Source: Chryseosolibacter sp964493505 (GTDB lineage Bacteria > Bacteroidota > Bacteroidia > Cytophagales > Cyclobacteriaceae). Taken from it: a stretch of DNA of 64,000 bases. Shown in pieces: positions 15,020-24,420 of this stretch. Every line of letters starts with the position of its first letter. The stretch's first letter is position 1. Under the pieces are notes generated by a model. That model had not been told where the DNA came from. It was given only the letters and a program-made list of their open reading frames with translations, and did not search any database. The stretch lies in contig CAZBNP010000012.1 in NCBI GenBank assembly GCA_964493505.1, forward strand, positions 1 to 64,000, in the 5' to 3' direction. Both the position numbers and the translations under genes were made by a program.

Positions 15020-16297
15020 TTAAAGGCCGGTAGCAAAACTTTTTGCGCCGCGGTCTTTCACAAGCTGTGCTCGTATGTTCCCGGCGCGGAACAATGCGAG
15101 TGGCTGCAAAGCCCCACCTGCGCGCAGCCGCGCTTCAGCAACTAATGGCCTGACATCCGTGCGATAAGCGGCCTGAAGTATTTCCTGCGCGCGCACGACA
15201 TCGTTTTCTTCCTGCGCTTCTATGAGTGCTTTCCTGTCTACGATCAGTGCCTGGGCGTACGCGATCTGGATAGCTTCAACGGATTGAAGCAGGTCTTCCA
15301 GTGGATCTTTGACATTGTGCGAAGCATCGATCATCCACCCCAGGTCGGTGGTATGTTCCATGGCACGTGCATCCATTCCTTCCACGAGCTCGTTGAAAAT
15401 GAGAAACAGCTGATAGGGTCTGATGCTGCCTACGGTGAGGTCGTCGTCGCCGTACTTAGAGTCGTTGAAGTGGAAGCCTCCGAGCTTGCCTTCCATCAGC
15501 AGCAAGGAAACGATCTGTTCGATGTTTGCGTTGGGCAGGTGGTGACCGAGGTCTACCAGTGTGTATGCTTTTGGTCCGAGTTTGTTTGCATAGAGGAGTG
15601 ACTGACCCCAGTCGCCCACGGTAGTGGAGTAGAAGTTCGGTTCAAACGCCTTGTATTCAACAAACATCTTCCAGTTGTCCGGCAGGCCTGCATAAACTTC
15701 TTTGAGACTTTCGAGTGTGTGTTGAAATGCTTTGCGAAAATTCAGCTGTCCGGGAAAACACGATCCATCAGATAGCCATACCGTTATAGCCTCCGAGCCG
15801 AGTTCTTTTCCGTAGTGGATCACTTCCAGGTTATGATCGATGGCTTGTTGCCGTACTTCCTTCTTAACATGCTGAAGCGAACCAAACTTATAGCTGTATT
15901 GCTGATCGGGTTGATCCTGGAAGGTATTGGAGTTGACTGCGTCGAAACGGATGTCGTGCTGTGCGGCGAGTGTTTTAATGGCGCGGGCGTCTTTTGGGAT
16001 ATCCCAGGGAATATGAAGTGAGATGGCTCCGCTGGATTTGTTCAGTGCGTGGAGGAGTCCGATATCCTCGATCTTTTCTTCCAGACTGCGCGGTTCGCCG
16101 CCTCCGGGGAATCTTCCGAAGCGCGTTCCCCCTGTGCCAAGAGCCCAGCTGGGAATCGCGATCTGGAAGGCGCTTAGTTTTTCTATTACTTTATTGAGAT
16201 CCTTTATACCTTTTGAAACGAATTCAAATTCACTCTTGTGTTGAGGCCGCACCAGGTCATTGTGTTCCTCCACCGTGTTCTTTCCAAGTTGCATCAT
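15020..16297 (-). CDS. rhaI: L-rhamnose isomerase (Pseudomonas stutzeri type)
   Basis: Interconverts L-rhamnose and L-rhamnulose, a metal-dependent TIM-barrel isomerase. The 425-residue length matches the broad-specificity P. stutzeri enzyme rather than E. coli RhaA. Visible hallmarks are the family N-terminus (FQIAIPSWALGTGGTRFGRF), ISLHIPWD, TVWLSDGSCFPGQ, the metal-binding Glu in FVEYKAFEPNFYST, the metal-binding Asp/His in LVDLGHHLPNANIEQ, and GGFHFNDSKYGDDDL. It is the fourth gene of the rhamnose operon, 8 bases downstream of the mutarotase. Two adjacent ATG codons (16297, 16294) are possible starts. Confidence 0.93.
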   Translation of the reverse strand: MMQLGKNTVEEHNDLVRPQHKSEFEFVSKGIKDLNKVIEKLSAFQIAIPSWALGTGGTRFGRFPGGGEPRSLEEKIEDIGLLHALNKSSGAISLHIPWDIPKDARAIKTLAAQHDIRFDAVNSNTFQDQPDQQYSYKFGSLQHVKKEVRQQAIDHNLEVIHYGKELGSEAITVWLSDGSCFPGQLNFRKAFQHTLESLKEVYAGLPDNWKMFVEYKAFEPNFYSTTVGDWGQSLLYANKLGPKAYTLVDLGHHLPNANIEQIVSLLLMEGKLGGFHFNDSKYGDDDLTVGSIRPYQLFLIFNELVEGMDARAMEHTTDLGWMIDASHNVKDPLEDLLQSVEAIQIAYAQALIVDRKALIEAQEENDVVRAQEILQAAYRTDVRPLVAEARLRAGGALQPLALFRAGNIRAQLVKDRGAKSFATGL

Positions 16298-16305
16298 CTA
16301 TCAGT

Positions 16306-16620
16306 TTACGGTAAATAAAAAACTTCTTTCAGGGGGATGCTCACCGGCGAGTTGTCGGGGTTGGTATCCATGATATCGCGCATGTGAGCCCACCATTTTT
16401 GCATCACCGGATGTTCCGGTAGACTGGCGATCAGCCTCGGGTCGTCAACCTGCATGATTCCAAAGAGCTCGTTTGTGTTTTCGTCCAGAAAGATCGAATA
16501 TTCACTGACACCAGTGCTTTTTAGAAGCTCCTGCAACTCAGGCCACAGGTTATCATGCCGCCGCTTGTACTCTTCTTCAAAGCCGCGGTGAAGCCGCATT
16601 TTGAACGCTCTCCGTATCAT
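16306..16620 (-). CDS. rhaM: L-rhamnose mutarotase
   Basis: Accelerates alpha/beta anomer exchange of L-rhamnose, supplying the anomer used by the isomerase. The 104-residue ferredoxin-like protein shows the family pattern: FKMRLHRGFEEEYKRRHDNL with the catalytic-site His, then LWPELQELL, YSIFLDENTNELFGIMQV, and HPVMQKWWAHMRDIM near the C-terminus. It sits between the aldolase/dehydrogenase and isomerase genes with 12- and 8-base gaps, well inside the operon. Confidence 0.94.
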   Translation of the reverse strand: MIRRAFKMRLHRGFEEEYKRRHDNLWPELQELLKSTGVSEYSIFLDENTNELFGIMQVDDPRLIASLPEHPVMQKWWAHMRDIMDTNPDNSPVSIPLKEVFYLP

Positions 16621-16632
16621 ACTTAAATCTGA

Positions 16633-18756
16633 TTACCGGGCAAAGGCTATAGCCACGCCGCCGTCGACGTTAAGCATGTTGCCGGTCGACTTTTTCAATA
16701 GCCCGCCGACAAACGCGAAGCACGCATCCGCGATATCTTCGGGGAGAATGACTTCATTCAGGAGTGTGCGTTTCGCGTAGAACTCAGGAAGCTCTTCCAC
16801 TTTTACTCCGTATGCTTTAGCTCTGCCCTCAGCCCAGCCGCCGGCCCATATTTTACTGTCGGCGATGACGGCATCGGGGTTGACCACGTTTACTCTGATC
16901 TTATCTCCACCCAGCTCTGCAGCGTTCAAACGACTGAGATGGATTTGTGCGGCTTTAGCCGATCCATATCCGGCGTTGTTGGGACCCGATACCAGCGCGT
17001 TTTTGCTGACGATATTAAGTATATCGCCACCAAGCGCTTGCTTGCGCATAACGTTAACTGCCCCCTGCGTTACGAGGAACTGACCCTTGACGAGTACGTC
17101 ATAAAGCAGATCCCAGTCTTTTTCAGTGTGTTCTGCCAGTGGCTTTGAAATAGAGAGACCCGCATTGTTGACGATGATATCTACGCCGCCGAATGCGAGG
17201 GCGCTCACTTTCATCGCAGATGTAATGTCGTCTGCTTTCGTGACGTCCATCAGAGCGGTAGCATAAGCATCGCGTCCGAATCCTCTTTTGAAACTTTCAT
17301 CCGCTTCCTTCAGACGGGTTGCATCGTTGTCGCTGACAACGACACAGGCGCCTTCTTCCGCAAACTTCTTAGCGATCGCTTTCCCGATTCCGCCGCCGCT
17401 GCCTGTTATCAGGGCTACTTTCCCGGAAAGAGCCTTAGGTTTTGGCATGCGTTGAAGCTTTGCTTCTTCGAGCAACCAGTACTCAATGTCGAATGCTTCC
17501 TGGCGTGGCAGAGATGTGTATTCGGATACAGCCTCCGCGCCTTTCATCACGTTGATGGCGTTCACGTAAAACTCAGCGGCTACACGCGCAGTCTGCTTGT
17601 CTTTTGCGAAAGTGAACATACCGACGCCGGGATAGAGTATGACGACCGGATTAGCGTCGCGCATGGCCGGGCTGTTCGGATGCTTGCATTTTTCATAGTA
17701 CGCTTTGTACATGTCGCGATAGCCCTCAAACGCGGGGGCCAGCCTCTCCTTGATCGCGGTTGTATCGGACACATCATCCTTCGGACTCAGGTCAAGCACT
17801 AACGGGCTGATCTTTGTGCGGAGGAAGTGGTCGGGGCAACTCGTTCCCATAGGGGCGAGCCTGTCGAGGTCGTTGGAGTTGATGTACTCAAGCACGCGAT
17901 CGTCATCAGTAAAGTGCCCGATCATGTGTCTTTCGCTGGAGCAAAAACCGCGAAGGAGAGGAGCCAGGGCGGCTGCCTTTTCGAGTCTTTCTTCTTTTGG
18001 CAGGCTCTGTAGTTTCGCTCCTCCAAACACCGGCCGTTTCTTGCCGTAGTTTTGTTCGAGGTATTCGGCGCATCTTTCAATGACCTCCAGTGTATTGATG
18101 TAGCTTTCGTAGGCTGTATCTCCCCAGGTGAAGAGTCCGTGCGAGCCGAGCATGATGCCTCTGATGCCGGGGTTCTCTTCCAGGCAGGCGCGCAGCTTCA
18201 GGCCGAGGTCAAAGCCGGGACGCTGCCACTCGACCCAACCAATGGTGCCGTCAAACAACTCCTGGGTTATGCGTTTACCATCTTTCGCCGCCGCTATCGC
18301 GATGGCAGCATCGGGATGAAGGTGGTCGATGTGTTTGAAGGGGAGAAACCCGTGCAAAGGGGTGTCGATAGAAGGCGCCTTCGAACTGAGGTCGTAGATA
18401 CAATGATTGAACAGTTCGACCATCTCGTCTTCGTGCTCGATACCACGGTAAACATTTTCAAGGCTTCGAAGCCGGTCAACGTAGAGGGCGGCCAGACCGC
18501 TCTTCTTCAGTGTTCCTATATCGCCTCCGGAACCCTTAATCCACATAACTTCGGTCTCGTTGCCGGTAAGCGGGTCTTTGGATGTCACCTTGCAGGATGT
18601 GTTGCCGCCACCGTAGTTGGTCAGCCGCAGATCGGCTCCCAACAGGTTTGACCTGTAGATTAAGAGTGCCACCTCGTCACCCGCCAGCTTCGCAGCCTCT
18701 TTTTCGTCCCACAGATAGCTGACGTGCTTAAATTGTTTCGTTGAAATCGCTGCCAT
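16633..18756 (-). CDS. Bifunctional rhamnulose-1-phosphate aldolase / lactaldehyde dehydrogenase
   Basis: Fusion enzyme of 707 residues. The N-terminal half is a class II zinc aldolase: RLTNYGGGNTSCK, the zinc-binding HIDHLHPDAAIAIA and MLGSHGLFTWGD. It should cleave L-rhamnulose 1-phosphate to dihydroxyacetone phosphate and L-lactaldehyde. The C-terminal ~270 residues are a short-chain dehydrogenase: the NAD-binding ALITGSGGGIGKAIA and catalytic Tyr-Lys in AGYGSAKAAQ. It oxidises lactaldehyde to L-lactate. The ATG at 18756 is preferred over the in-frame one at 18801, which adds an unlikely N-terminus and overlaps rhaT. Same gene order as other Bacteroidota rhamnose operons. Confidence 0.92.
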   Translation of the reverse strand: MAAISTKQFKHVSYLWDEKEAAKLAGDEVALLIYRSNLLGADLRLTNYGGGNTSCKVTSKDPLTGNETEVMWIKGSGGDIGTLKKSGLAALYVDRLRSLENVYRGIEHEDEMVELFNHCIYDLSSKAPSIDTPLHGFLPFKHIDHLHPDAAIAIAAAKDGKRITQELFDGTIGWVEWQRPGFDLGLKLRACLEENPGIRGIMLGSHGLFTWGDTAYESYINTLEVIERCAEYLEQNYGKKRPVFGGAKLQSLPKEERLEKAAALAPLLRGFCSSERHMIGHFTDDDRVLEYINSNDLDRLAPMGTSCPDHFLRTKISPLVLDLSPKDDVSDTTAIKERLAPAFEGYRDMYKAYYEKCKHPNSPAMRDANPVVILYPGVGMFTFAKDKQTARVAAEFYVNAINVMKGAEAVSEYTSLPRQEAFDIEYWLLEEAKLQRMPKPKALSGKVALITGSGGGIGKAIAKKFAEEGACVVVSDNDATRLKEADESFKRGFGRDAYATALMDVTKADDITSAMKVSALAFGGVDIIVNNAGLSISKPLAEHTEKDWDLLYDVLVKGQFLVTQGAVNVMRKQALGGDILNIVSKNALVSGPNNAGYGSAKAAQIHLSRLNAAELGGDKIRVNVVNPDAVIADSKIWAGGWAEGRAKAYGVKVEELPEFYAKRTLLNEVILPEDIADACFAFVGGLLKKSTGNMLNVDGGVAIAFAR

Positions 18757-18775
18757 ATTTATAATTATTGATGTG

Positions 18776-19831
18776 TTATTCCAGTGAATTACCGTAACCA
18801 ACCAGGATTACCGACCCCAAGATTGTCAGGATACCGAGTACAATAGTTCTTTTTGTTGCCTGGCTCACCCCTTTCCATTCGTGCAGGATGATCCCCCACA
18901 TGTTCGACACCAGGATAATGAAGGCCATGTGGAGTATCCATGAGCTGGCTCCGTTTCCAAGTTTACTTTCCCCCATCCCGTAAAAAAAGAACTGTAGGAA
19001 CCATGTTGTTCCAGCCAATGCTGAGAAAATATAGTTGTTGACAAGCGGCGTCTTACGATCGGCATAGTTCGAGAATGTTTTGTTCCGGGTGTTCAGGACG
19101 ATACACCAGATGAAGTTGGTAGTAAGTCCGCCCCACAACAGAACTACGTAGGTTACGTTGTTCTGAAACAATGGATTATGGCCAAGTTTCACCGCTGCTT
19201 CCGCCATCGGCTTGCCGGCTTCAATTCCGAAGTTAAAACAGGCGCTTAAGATACCGGATATTGTCGCAACGATCAACCCTTTCATCAGGCTGAACTCTGC
19301 TATGCTTTTCTTTTTTTCTTCTTCGGGAAGATCCTTTTCTTTCATGATCCCCGCTCTTCCGCAAATGAAGATTCCCACGAGGCATACCAGCACTCCGAGT
19401 AACACCATTCTTCCGCCCGGGCTCTCGAGCATGTGCGAAAGCGACACTTTTCCATCCTGCGGATAATAGTTGTAAAATATAGGAGGAACCAGAGAGCCGA
19501 ACGCGGCGCTGTATCCGAGGATCACCGAGTTACCCAATGACATTCCGAGATAGCGTATCCCCAGACCATAAGTAAGTCCTCCGATACCCCAGAGCACACC
19601 CATGGTGTAAGTCCATCGGAAGATGGTGGTGTCAGTTTCGCGAATAATGTCGGCAAAACCGGGGATGGTGAGGGCTGCGGCGAGGGGTGGGATGATCAGC
19701 CAGGAAAACAGACCGCCGATCAGCCAATAGCTCTCCCAGGCCCATTCCCTGACGCGCTTAAATCCCATGTAAAAGCTGCCAGACGCAAACCCGCCCAGAA
19801 AATGGAAAATTACACCCAGAATGGCATTCAT
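18776..19831 (-). CDS. rhaT: L-rhamnose/H+ symporter RhaT
   Basis: Inner-membrane secondary transporter of about 351 residues with ten predicted membrane helices, importing L-rhamnose with protons. It resembles E. coli RhaT in length and in the opening helix (GVIFHFLGGFASGSFYMGFKR) and the Gly-rich GIGGLTYGLGIRYLGMSLG segment. The start MNAILG at 19831 is chosen because the upstream in-frame codons are cysteine-rich and lack hydrophobic character. First gene of the rhamnose operon, divergent from the GntR-type regulator over 123 bases. Confidence 0.92.
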   Translation of the reverse strand: MNAILGVIFHFLGGFASGSFYMGFKRVREWAWESYWLIGGLFSWLIIPPLAAALTIPGFADIIRETDTTIFRWTYTMGVLWGIGGLTYGLGIRYLGMSLGNSVILGYSAAFGSLVPPIFYNYYPQDGKVSLSHMLESPGGRMVLLGVLVCLVGIFICGRAGIMKEKDLPEEEKKKSIAEFSLMKGLIVATISGILSACFNFGIEAGKPMAEAAVKLGHNPLFQNNVTYVVLLWGGLTTNFIWCIVLNTRNKTFSNYADRKTPLVNNYIFSALAGTTWFLQFFFYGMGESKLGNGASSWILHMAFIILVSNMWGIILHEWKGVSQATKRTIVLGILTILGSVILVGYGNSLE

Positions 19832-19891
19832 GTGGAAATAGTTAGTACAGCATTCAGGGCAACAAGTTAAATACAAGCGCGTTTGCTGCTA

Positions 19892-19908
19892 TCATGTACT
19901 GTCATGTA
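19892..19908. promoter_or_regulatory. Candidate operator between rhaT and its regulator
   Basis: The 7-mer TCATGTA occurs twice (19892-19898 and 19902-19908), exactly 10 bases apart, so both lie on the same face of the helix. The pair sits just upstream of the regulator's -7 element and in the divergent space before rhaT. It is the most regular non-promoter motif there. Binding by the adjacent regulator is inferred. Confidence 0.4.
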
Positions 19909-19915
19909 AAAAGCA

Positions 19916-19923
19916 TATTTTTG
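19916..19923 (+). promoter_or_regulatory. Candidate -7 element of the GntR regulator gene
   Basis: TATTTTTG matches TAnnTTTG. Predicted transcription start is near 19930, which favours the ATG at 19955 over the GTG at 19934 as the regulator start. No good TTG element lies 17-23 bases upstream, so activity may depend on other factors. Confidence 0.4.
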
Positions 19924-19954
19924 TGGTTGGTTTGTGACGAAAAGACAGTATTGC

Positions 19955-20986
19955 ATGGAGCGCGACGATATATTCAGACTGATTCACCTCGACGATCACT
20001 CGGCTACACCCAAGTATCAGCAATTGGCGAATTCCATCGTGGGAGCGATCGAGCGGGGGGAGCTACGGCGGGAGACGATGATGCCGTCAATTAATGAACT
20101 TAGTTTTGAGTTTCAGATCTCTCGCGACACAGCGGAAAAAGGATATAAATACCTGAAGAGTATTGGTGTGCTGGGCTCTGTTCCGGGGAAGGGCTTCTTT
20201 ATCAGAACCACGGAGGTAGACGTGCGGCTGAAAATATTCCTGTTGTTCAATAAACTGAGTGCTCACAAGAAAATAATTTATGATGCGATAGTATCATCAC
20301 TGGCCGGGCATGCATCGATCGATTTCTATATCTATAATAATGACTTTGCGCTTTTTCAAAATCTGCTTCAGTCAAAACAGGATCAGTACACGCACTATGT
20401 GATCATTCCCCATTTCATCGAGGGCGGTGAAAACGCGTCGCAGGTCATCAATAAGATAGACAAGAGCAAGTTGATCATACTTGACAAGCTCGTACCGGGA
20501 GTGGAGGGAAAGTATGGCGCTGTCTACGAAAATTTTGAGAAGGATATCTACAAGGCGCTGGAGCAGGCGCTTCCGCAACTTGCGAAGTATCAAACCATTA
20601 AGATCATTTTTCCGGAGCAAACCTATATGCCGCGGGAAATTCTGCAAGGGTTCTACCGGTTTTGCAATGAGTACGCATTCAATTACGCTGTCGTCCATTC
20701 AATAGAGACGGAACCGATCAACGAGGGCGAAACCTTTATCAACCTCATGGAAAACGACCTGGTCATCTTGATTGAGCGGATCATTTCCATGAAGCTGAAG
20801 GTCGGTAAAGATGTCGGTGTGATCTCCTATAATGAAACACCTCTCAAAAAGATCATCCTCGACGGGATCACAACCATGTCGTCCGATTTTCAGATGATGG
20901 GAGAGAAGACCGCTCAACTGATCATGGAACGATCAACACGGCATATTGAAATACCTTTCCATCTTACGCTGCGACCTTCGCTGTAA
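19955..20986 (+). CDS. GntR-family regulator with sugar-binding-protein-like domain, probable rhamnose regulator
   Basis: 343 residues. The N-terminal winged helix-turn-helix of the GntR family covers residues ~18-85 (PKYQQLANSIVGAIERGEL, PSINELSFEFQISRDTAEKGYKYL, GSVPGKGFFI). The remaining 250 residues look like a LacI/periplasmic-binding-protein effector domain (YTHYVIIPHFIEGGENA, LIILDKLVPG, KDVGVISYNETPLKKIILDGIT), an arrangement common among Bacteroidota sugar regulators. It is divergent from the rhamnose operon, so L-rhamnose or a pathway intermediate is the likely effector. A GTG at 19934 is an alternative start; ATG 19955 is favoured by the promoter position. Confidence 0.88.
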   Translation: MERDDIFRLIHLDDHSATPKYQQLANSIVGAIERGELRRETMMPSINELSFEFQISRDTAEKGYKYLKSIGVLGSVPGKGFFIRTTEVDVRLKIFLLFNKLSAHKKIIYDAIVSSLAGHASIDFYIYNNDFALFQNLLQSKQDQYTHYVIIPHFIEGGENASQVINKIDKSKLIILDKLVPGVEGKYGAVYENFEKDIYKALEQALPQLAKYQTIKIIFPEQTYMPREILQGFYRFCNEYAFNYAVVHSIETEPINEGETFINLMENDLVILIERIISMKLKVGKDVGVISYNETPLKKIILDGITTMSSDFQMMGEKTAQLIMERSTRHIEIPFHLTLRPSL

Positions 20987-21101
20987 CTTTCGACGCGGAA
21001 CAAAAAACGGCCGGGGGTTGCTCATTTGCGGAGAATTCACCAAACTTAAAGACGGATGACTGGTTGAGTATCCTCTTTATCTCATCTTTTTTTTTGACAA
21101 C

Positions 21102-24100
21102 ATGAAAAAAAATAAGTTCTTCAGGGGGCTGGTAATCATCGCTTTGGTGCTGTCGCAATGCAGCAAGCCATCGGCGACTGATTTCATCGTGCCGGCAAAG
21201 AATTCACACATCCTCCTTATTGGCAACAACCTGGGCTCACGGATGATGGACTTCGGCCACTTTGAAACCGAGATGCACGTCCGCTTTCCCGACAGCACAC
21301 TATTCATACGCAATATGTGTGATGGGGGAAACACCCCGGGCTTCAGACCACACTCCGGCAGGAATTCACCGTGGGCCTTTCCCGGCGCCGAGAAGTTCCA
21401 GACTGAACTGGCACATCCCTCCGGGTCGGAAGGTCATTTTGAAACTCCTGATCAATGGCTCACACGCCTTAAAGCCGATATCATTCTCGCGTTCTTCGGA
21501 TACAGTGAATCGTTTCAGGGCGCGGACGGAGTAGAGAACTACAAAGCCGAGCTTGAGGCTTTCATCAAACATACCCTCGACCAGAATTACAACGGCAAAG
21601 GAGCGGTGCAACTTGCGATCATCTCGCCTATTGCCTTTGAAGACCTGTCCGATCGCTATGATCTTCCCGATGGCAAACGCGAGAACCAAAATCTGGCGTT
21701 GTACACAGCGGCGATGAAAGAGGTGGCCCGGAAATATAATGTGCGCTTTGCTGATGTCTTCAGCACTTCACTCAACTGGTATAATGGAGCCGCCGCACCA
21801 TTCACGATAGACGGCTTTCAGTTAACAGACCAGGGATACAGGCAATTTGCAACGGTACTGGTTGACGAAGTGTTTGGCCCGGCGCCGGAGGTCGCTTCAA
21901 GCAACCGGGATATCGTACATCAGGCTGTGATGGAAAAGAACTGGATGTGGCATAATGACTATAAGATCCCAAACGGGGTTCATGTGTTTGGAAGAAGATA
22001 TGAGCCGTTCGGCCCTGATAATTATCCCGCGGAGTTAGCGAAGATCCGCGAGATGACGGCTATCCGTGATACGGCGATCTGGATGGCAGCCAAAGGAACG
22101 ACACTCGACCTGAAGGCTGCCGATGCGCGGACAACGGTTTTGCCTGCGGTAGAAACCAACTACAACCCGAAGGCTAATGGAAGCCTTCGGTATCTCTACG
22201 GCGAGGAGGCCCTGAGCAAATTCAAAATGGCGCCGGGGTATAAAATAGAATTGTTTGCCTCTGAACATGAGTTCAGTGACCTCGCGAACCCTGTTCAGCT
22301 GTCCTTTGATAACAAGGGTAGGCTGTGGATCGCGACAATGCCTACTTACCCGCATTACCGTCCCGGCGATGGAAAGCCTAACGATAAGATCATTATCCTG
22401 GACGACACCGATCATGATGGAAAGGCCGACAAACAGATCACCTTTGCGGACAGTCTTCACCTTCCCGTTGGCTTTGAACTTGCTCCTGAGGGGGTTTACG
22501 TTTCGCAGGGAACAAACCTCGTCTTGCTTACCGATACCGACGGCGATGATCAGGCCGACCGCAAGGAGATATTGTTGAGTGGCTTTGACGATCACGATAC
22601 TCATCACGCACACAGTGCCTACACGACCGACCCTTCCGGTGCGATCTATATGGCGGAGGGTGTGTTTCTTCACACCAATGTGGAGACACCGTACGGTCCC
22701 GTACGCGCTACCAATGGAGGATTCTACCGGTACAATGCCCAGCGCAGGTACCTTGAGCGGACTGCGCAGCTGTCGATCCCTAACCCATGGGGTATTGCTT
22801 TCGACGATTGGGGCCAACCGATTTTCGCAGAGACGTCCGGTCCGGATGTGCGGTGGATGTTACCCGGAACGGTCAAGCCGCGCTATGGGGTGGCTACTCA
22901 CAAATCATTCAACCTGGTTGAAGACAAGCATCGCGTCAGACCTACCTCTGGCCTCGAGTTCGTTTCAAGCCGGCATTTTCCTGACGAAGTGCAGGGTGAT
23001 TTCCTGATCAACAACACCATCGGTTTCCTGGGAACAAAGATGCATACGTTCGAGGATGATGGTACGGGTTTCAAAAGCAGGCATCGTCTGGATCTTCTTC
23101 AGTCGGATGACAGGAATTTTCGCCCTGTCGATATGGAGTTTGCGCCCGATGGTTCCTTGTATGTGGTCGACTGGCACAACATCCTGATCGGACACATGCA
23201 GCACAATGCGCGCGACCCCCTTCGCGATCATGTGCATGGCAGGATTTACAGAGTCACCTACCCGTCGCGACCTCTTGTCGAACCGGCGAAGATAGCCGGT
23301 GCGAGCATCGAGGTGTTGTTGGAAAACCTGAAACTACCTGAATACCGGACCCGCTACCGGACGCTCCGCGAACTACGCGGAAGGAAGCCCGAAGAAGTGC
23401 TTTCGAAATTAAGCCAGTGGGTCGCGGCTCTGAACATTGAAGATGAGTCGTATGACTATAATATGGTGCAGGCACTTTGGGTGTCGTGGGGACTCAATCG
23501 TATTGACAAAAATGTGCTACACCAGGTGTTGCAGTCGAAGGATTTTCACGCTCGGGCAGCGGGTGTACGGGCGTTGCGTTACAACGGTCATCAGGTCGCA
23601 AATCAGGTTGAATTACTTACGAAGGCCGCTGCTGACGAGCACGGACGTGTAAGATTGGAAGCAATTGTCGCGGCATCATGGCTTGACCGGGAAAACGGCC
23701 AGGCGATCCTCGAAGAAGCAGGCAAACATCCACTGGATGAATGGATGATACACGCCTACGAGACTGCGCAAGCACACCTGGAGGGGAAGAACGTAGAAGA
23801 GAAGAGGGAGGAGGGGGTTCAGACAGATTTGAAAGGGGCGGAACGCGAACTTTTTATTAAAGGGAGGGAGATCTACGCACGCGATGGGTTCTGTATTACC
23901 TGCCACCAACCCGACGGTGCGGGGTTGTCTGCTTCGGGATTCCCTCCCATCAATGGGACAATCTGGATAAACGGAAATGAGGAGCGTCTTATAAAATTGG
24001 TTCTCAAGGGGCTACAGGGGCCGATAGAAGTGAAACAGGTGAAGTACGAAGGACATGTTCCGATGACACCCTTCGAGGGACTTCTGAATGACGATGAAGT

Positions 24101-24254
24101 GGCAGCCGTATTGACTTATGTGAGGAACTCGTTCGGCAATAAAGCACCGGCGATCGATCCGGCACAGGTGAAGCGGGTCCGCGCCGCGGTGAAAGACAAG
24201 AAAGACTTTTACACATCGGCCGATCTTCTGCGGGAGCATCCTACGAAGGAGTAA
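21102..24254 (+). CDS. Lipoprotein: degenerate SGNH domain + PVC-type propeller/HEAT + cytochrome c
   Basis: 1050 residues, exported as a lipoprotein (VLSQC, Cys20). Residues ~30-265 resemble an SGNH hydrolase, but the catalytic blocks are altered: GNNLGSRM replaces GDS, and DGFQLTD lacks the His of the DxxH block, so it is probably a non-catalytic binding domain. Residues ~375-710 form the propeller of 'PVC-type heme-binding CxxCH' proteins, with Ca-binding-like DDTDHDGKADK and DTDGDDQADRK. HEAT-like helices follow to ~890. The C-terminal domain has heme motif CITCH (931-935) and axial Met988 (HVPMTPF). A periplasmic or surface redox role is inferred. It is transcribed separately from the GntR gene 115 bases upstream and precedes the sigma factor gene. 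Confidence 0.85.
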   Translation: MKKNKFFRGLVIIALVLSQCSKPSATDFIVPAKNSHILLIGNNLGSRMMDFGHFETEMHVRFPDSTLFIRNMCDGGNTPGFRPHSGRNSPWAFPGAEKFQTELAHPSGSEGHFETPDQWLTRLKADIILAFFGYSESFQGADGVENYKAELEAFIKHTLDQNYNGKGAVQLAIISPIAFEDLSDRYDLPDGKRENQNLALYTAAMKEVARKYNVRFADVFSTSLNWYNGAAAPFTIDGFQLTDQGYRQFATVLVDEVFGPAPEVASSNRDIVHQAVMEKNWMWHNDYKIPNGVHVFGRRYEPFGPDNYPAELAKIREMTAIRDTAIWMAAKGTTLDLKAADARTTVLPAVETNYNPKANGSLRYLYGEEALSKFKMAPGYKIELFASEHEFSDLANPVQLSFDNKGRLWIATMPTYPHYRPGDGKPNDKIIILDDTDHDGKADKQITFADSLHLPVGFELAPEGVYVSQGTNLVLLTDTDGDDQADRKEILLSGFDDHDTHHAHSAYTTDPSGAIYMAEGVFLHTNVETPYGPVRATNGGFYRYNAQRRYLERTAQLSIPNPWGIAFDDWGQPIFAETSGPDVRWMLPGTVKPRYGVATHKSFNLVEDKHRVRPTSGLEFVSSRHFPDEVQGDFLINNTIGFLGTKMHTFEDDGTGFKSRHRLDLLQSDDRNFRPVDMEFAPDGSLYVVDWHNILIGHMQHNARDPLRDHVHGRIYRVTYPSRPLVEPAKIAGASIEVLLENLKLPEYRTRYRTLRELRGRKPEEVLSKLSQWVAALNIEDESYDYNMVQALWVSWGLNRIDKNVLHQVLQSKDFHARAAGVRALRYNGHQVANQVELLTKAAADEHGRVRLEAIVAASWLDRENGQAILEEAGKHPLDEWMIHAYETAQAHLEGKNVEEKREEGVQTDLKGAERELFIKGREIYARDGFCITCHQPDGAGLSASGFPPINGTIWINGNEERLIKLVLKGLQGPIEVKQVKYEGHVPMTPFEGLLNDDEVAAVLTYVRNSFGNKAPAIDPAQVKRVRAAVKDKKDFYTSADLLREHPTKE

Positions 24255-24420
24255 GATCGCCGGCCGAAAGGTGAAGTGGTTTTTACAGGACCGGCAAACC
24301 GGCTGGAAGGGCGGCAGGGGGCTGGTTTGCAGGACGGTACAGGATGCCTTGTCGGGGATTAATAAATACTTTACGCAAACGGTTGTATATTGTCAAACAA
24401 ACGATTTTCACGCCACCTCT

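Noticed and set aside
22035..22817. 260-codon minus-strand open frame inside the first PVC-type gene
   Set aside because: Antisense to a continuous propeller domain; no family signature.
24291..24420. N-terminal extension of the sigma factor from an upstream in-frame ATG (24271)
   Set aside because: The added 50 residues match nothing in ECF sigma factors, and the start at 24421 gives the standard region 2 spacing.
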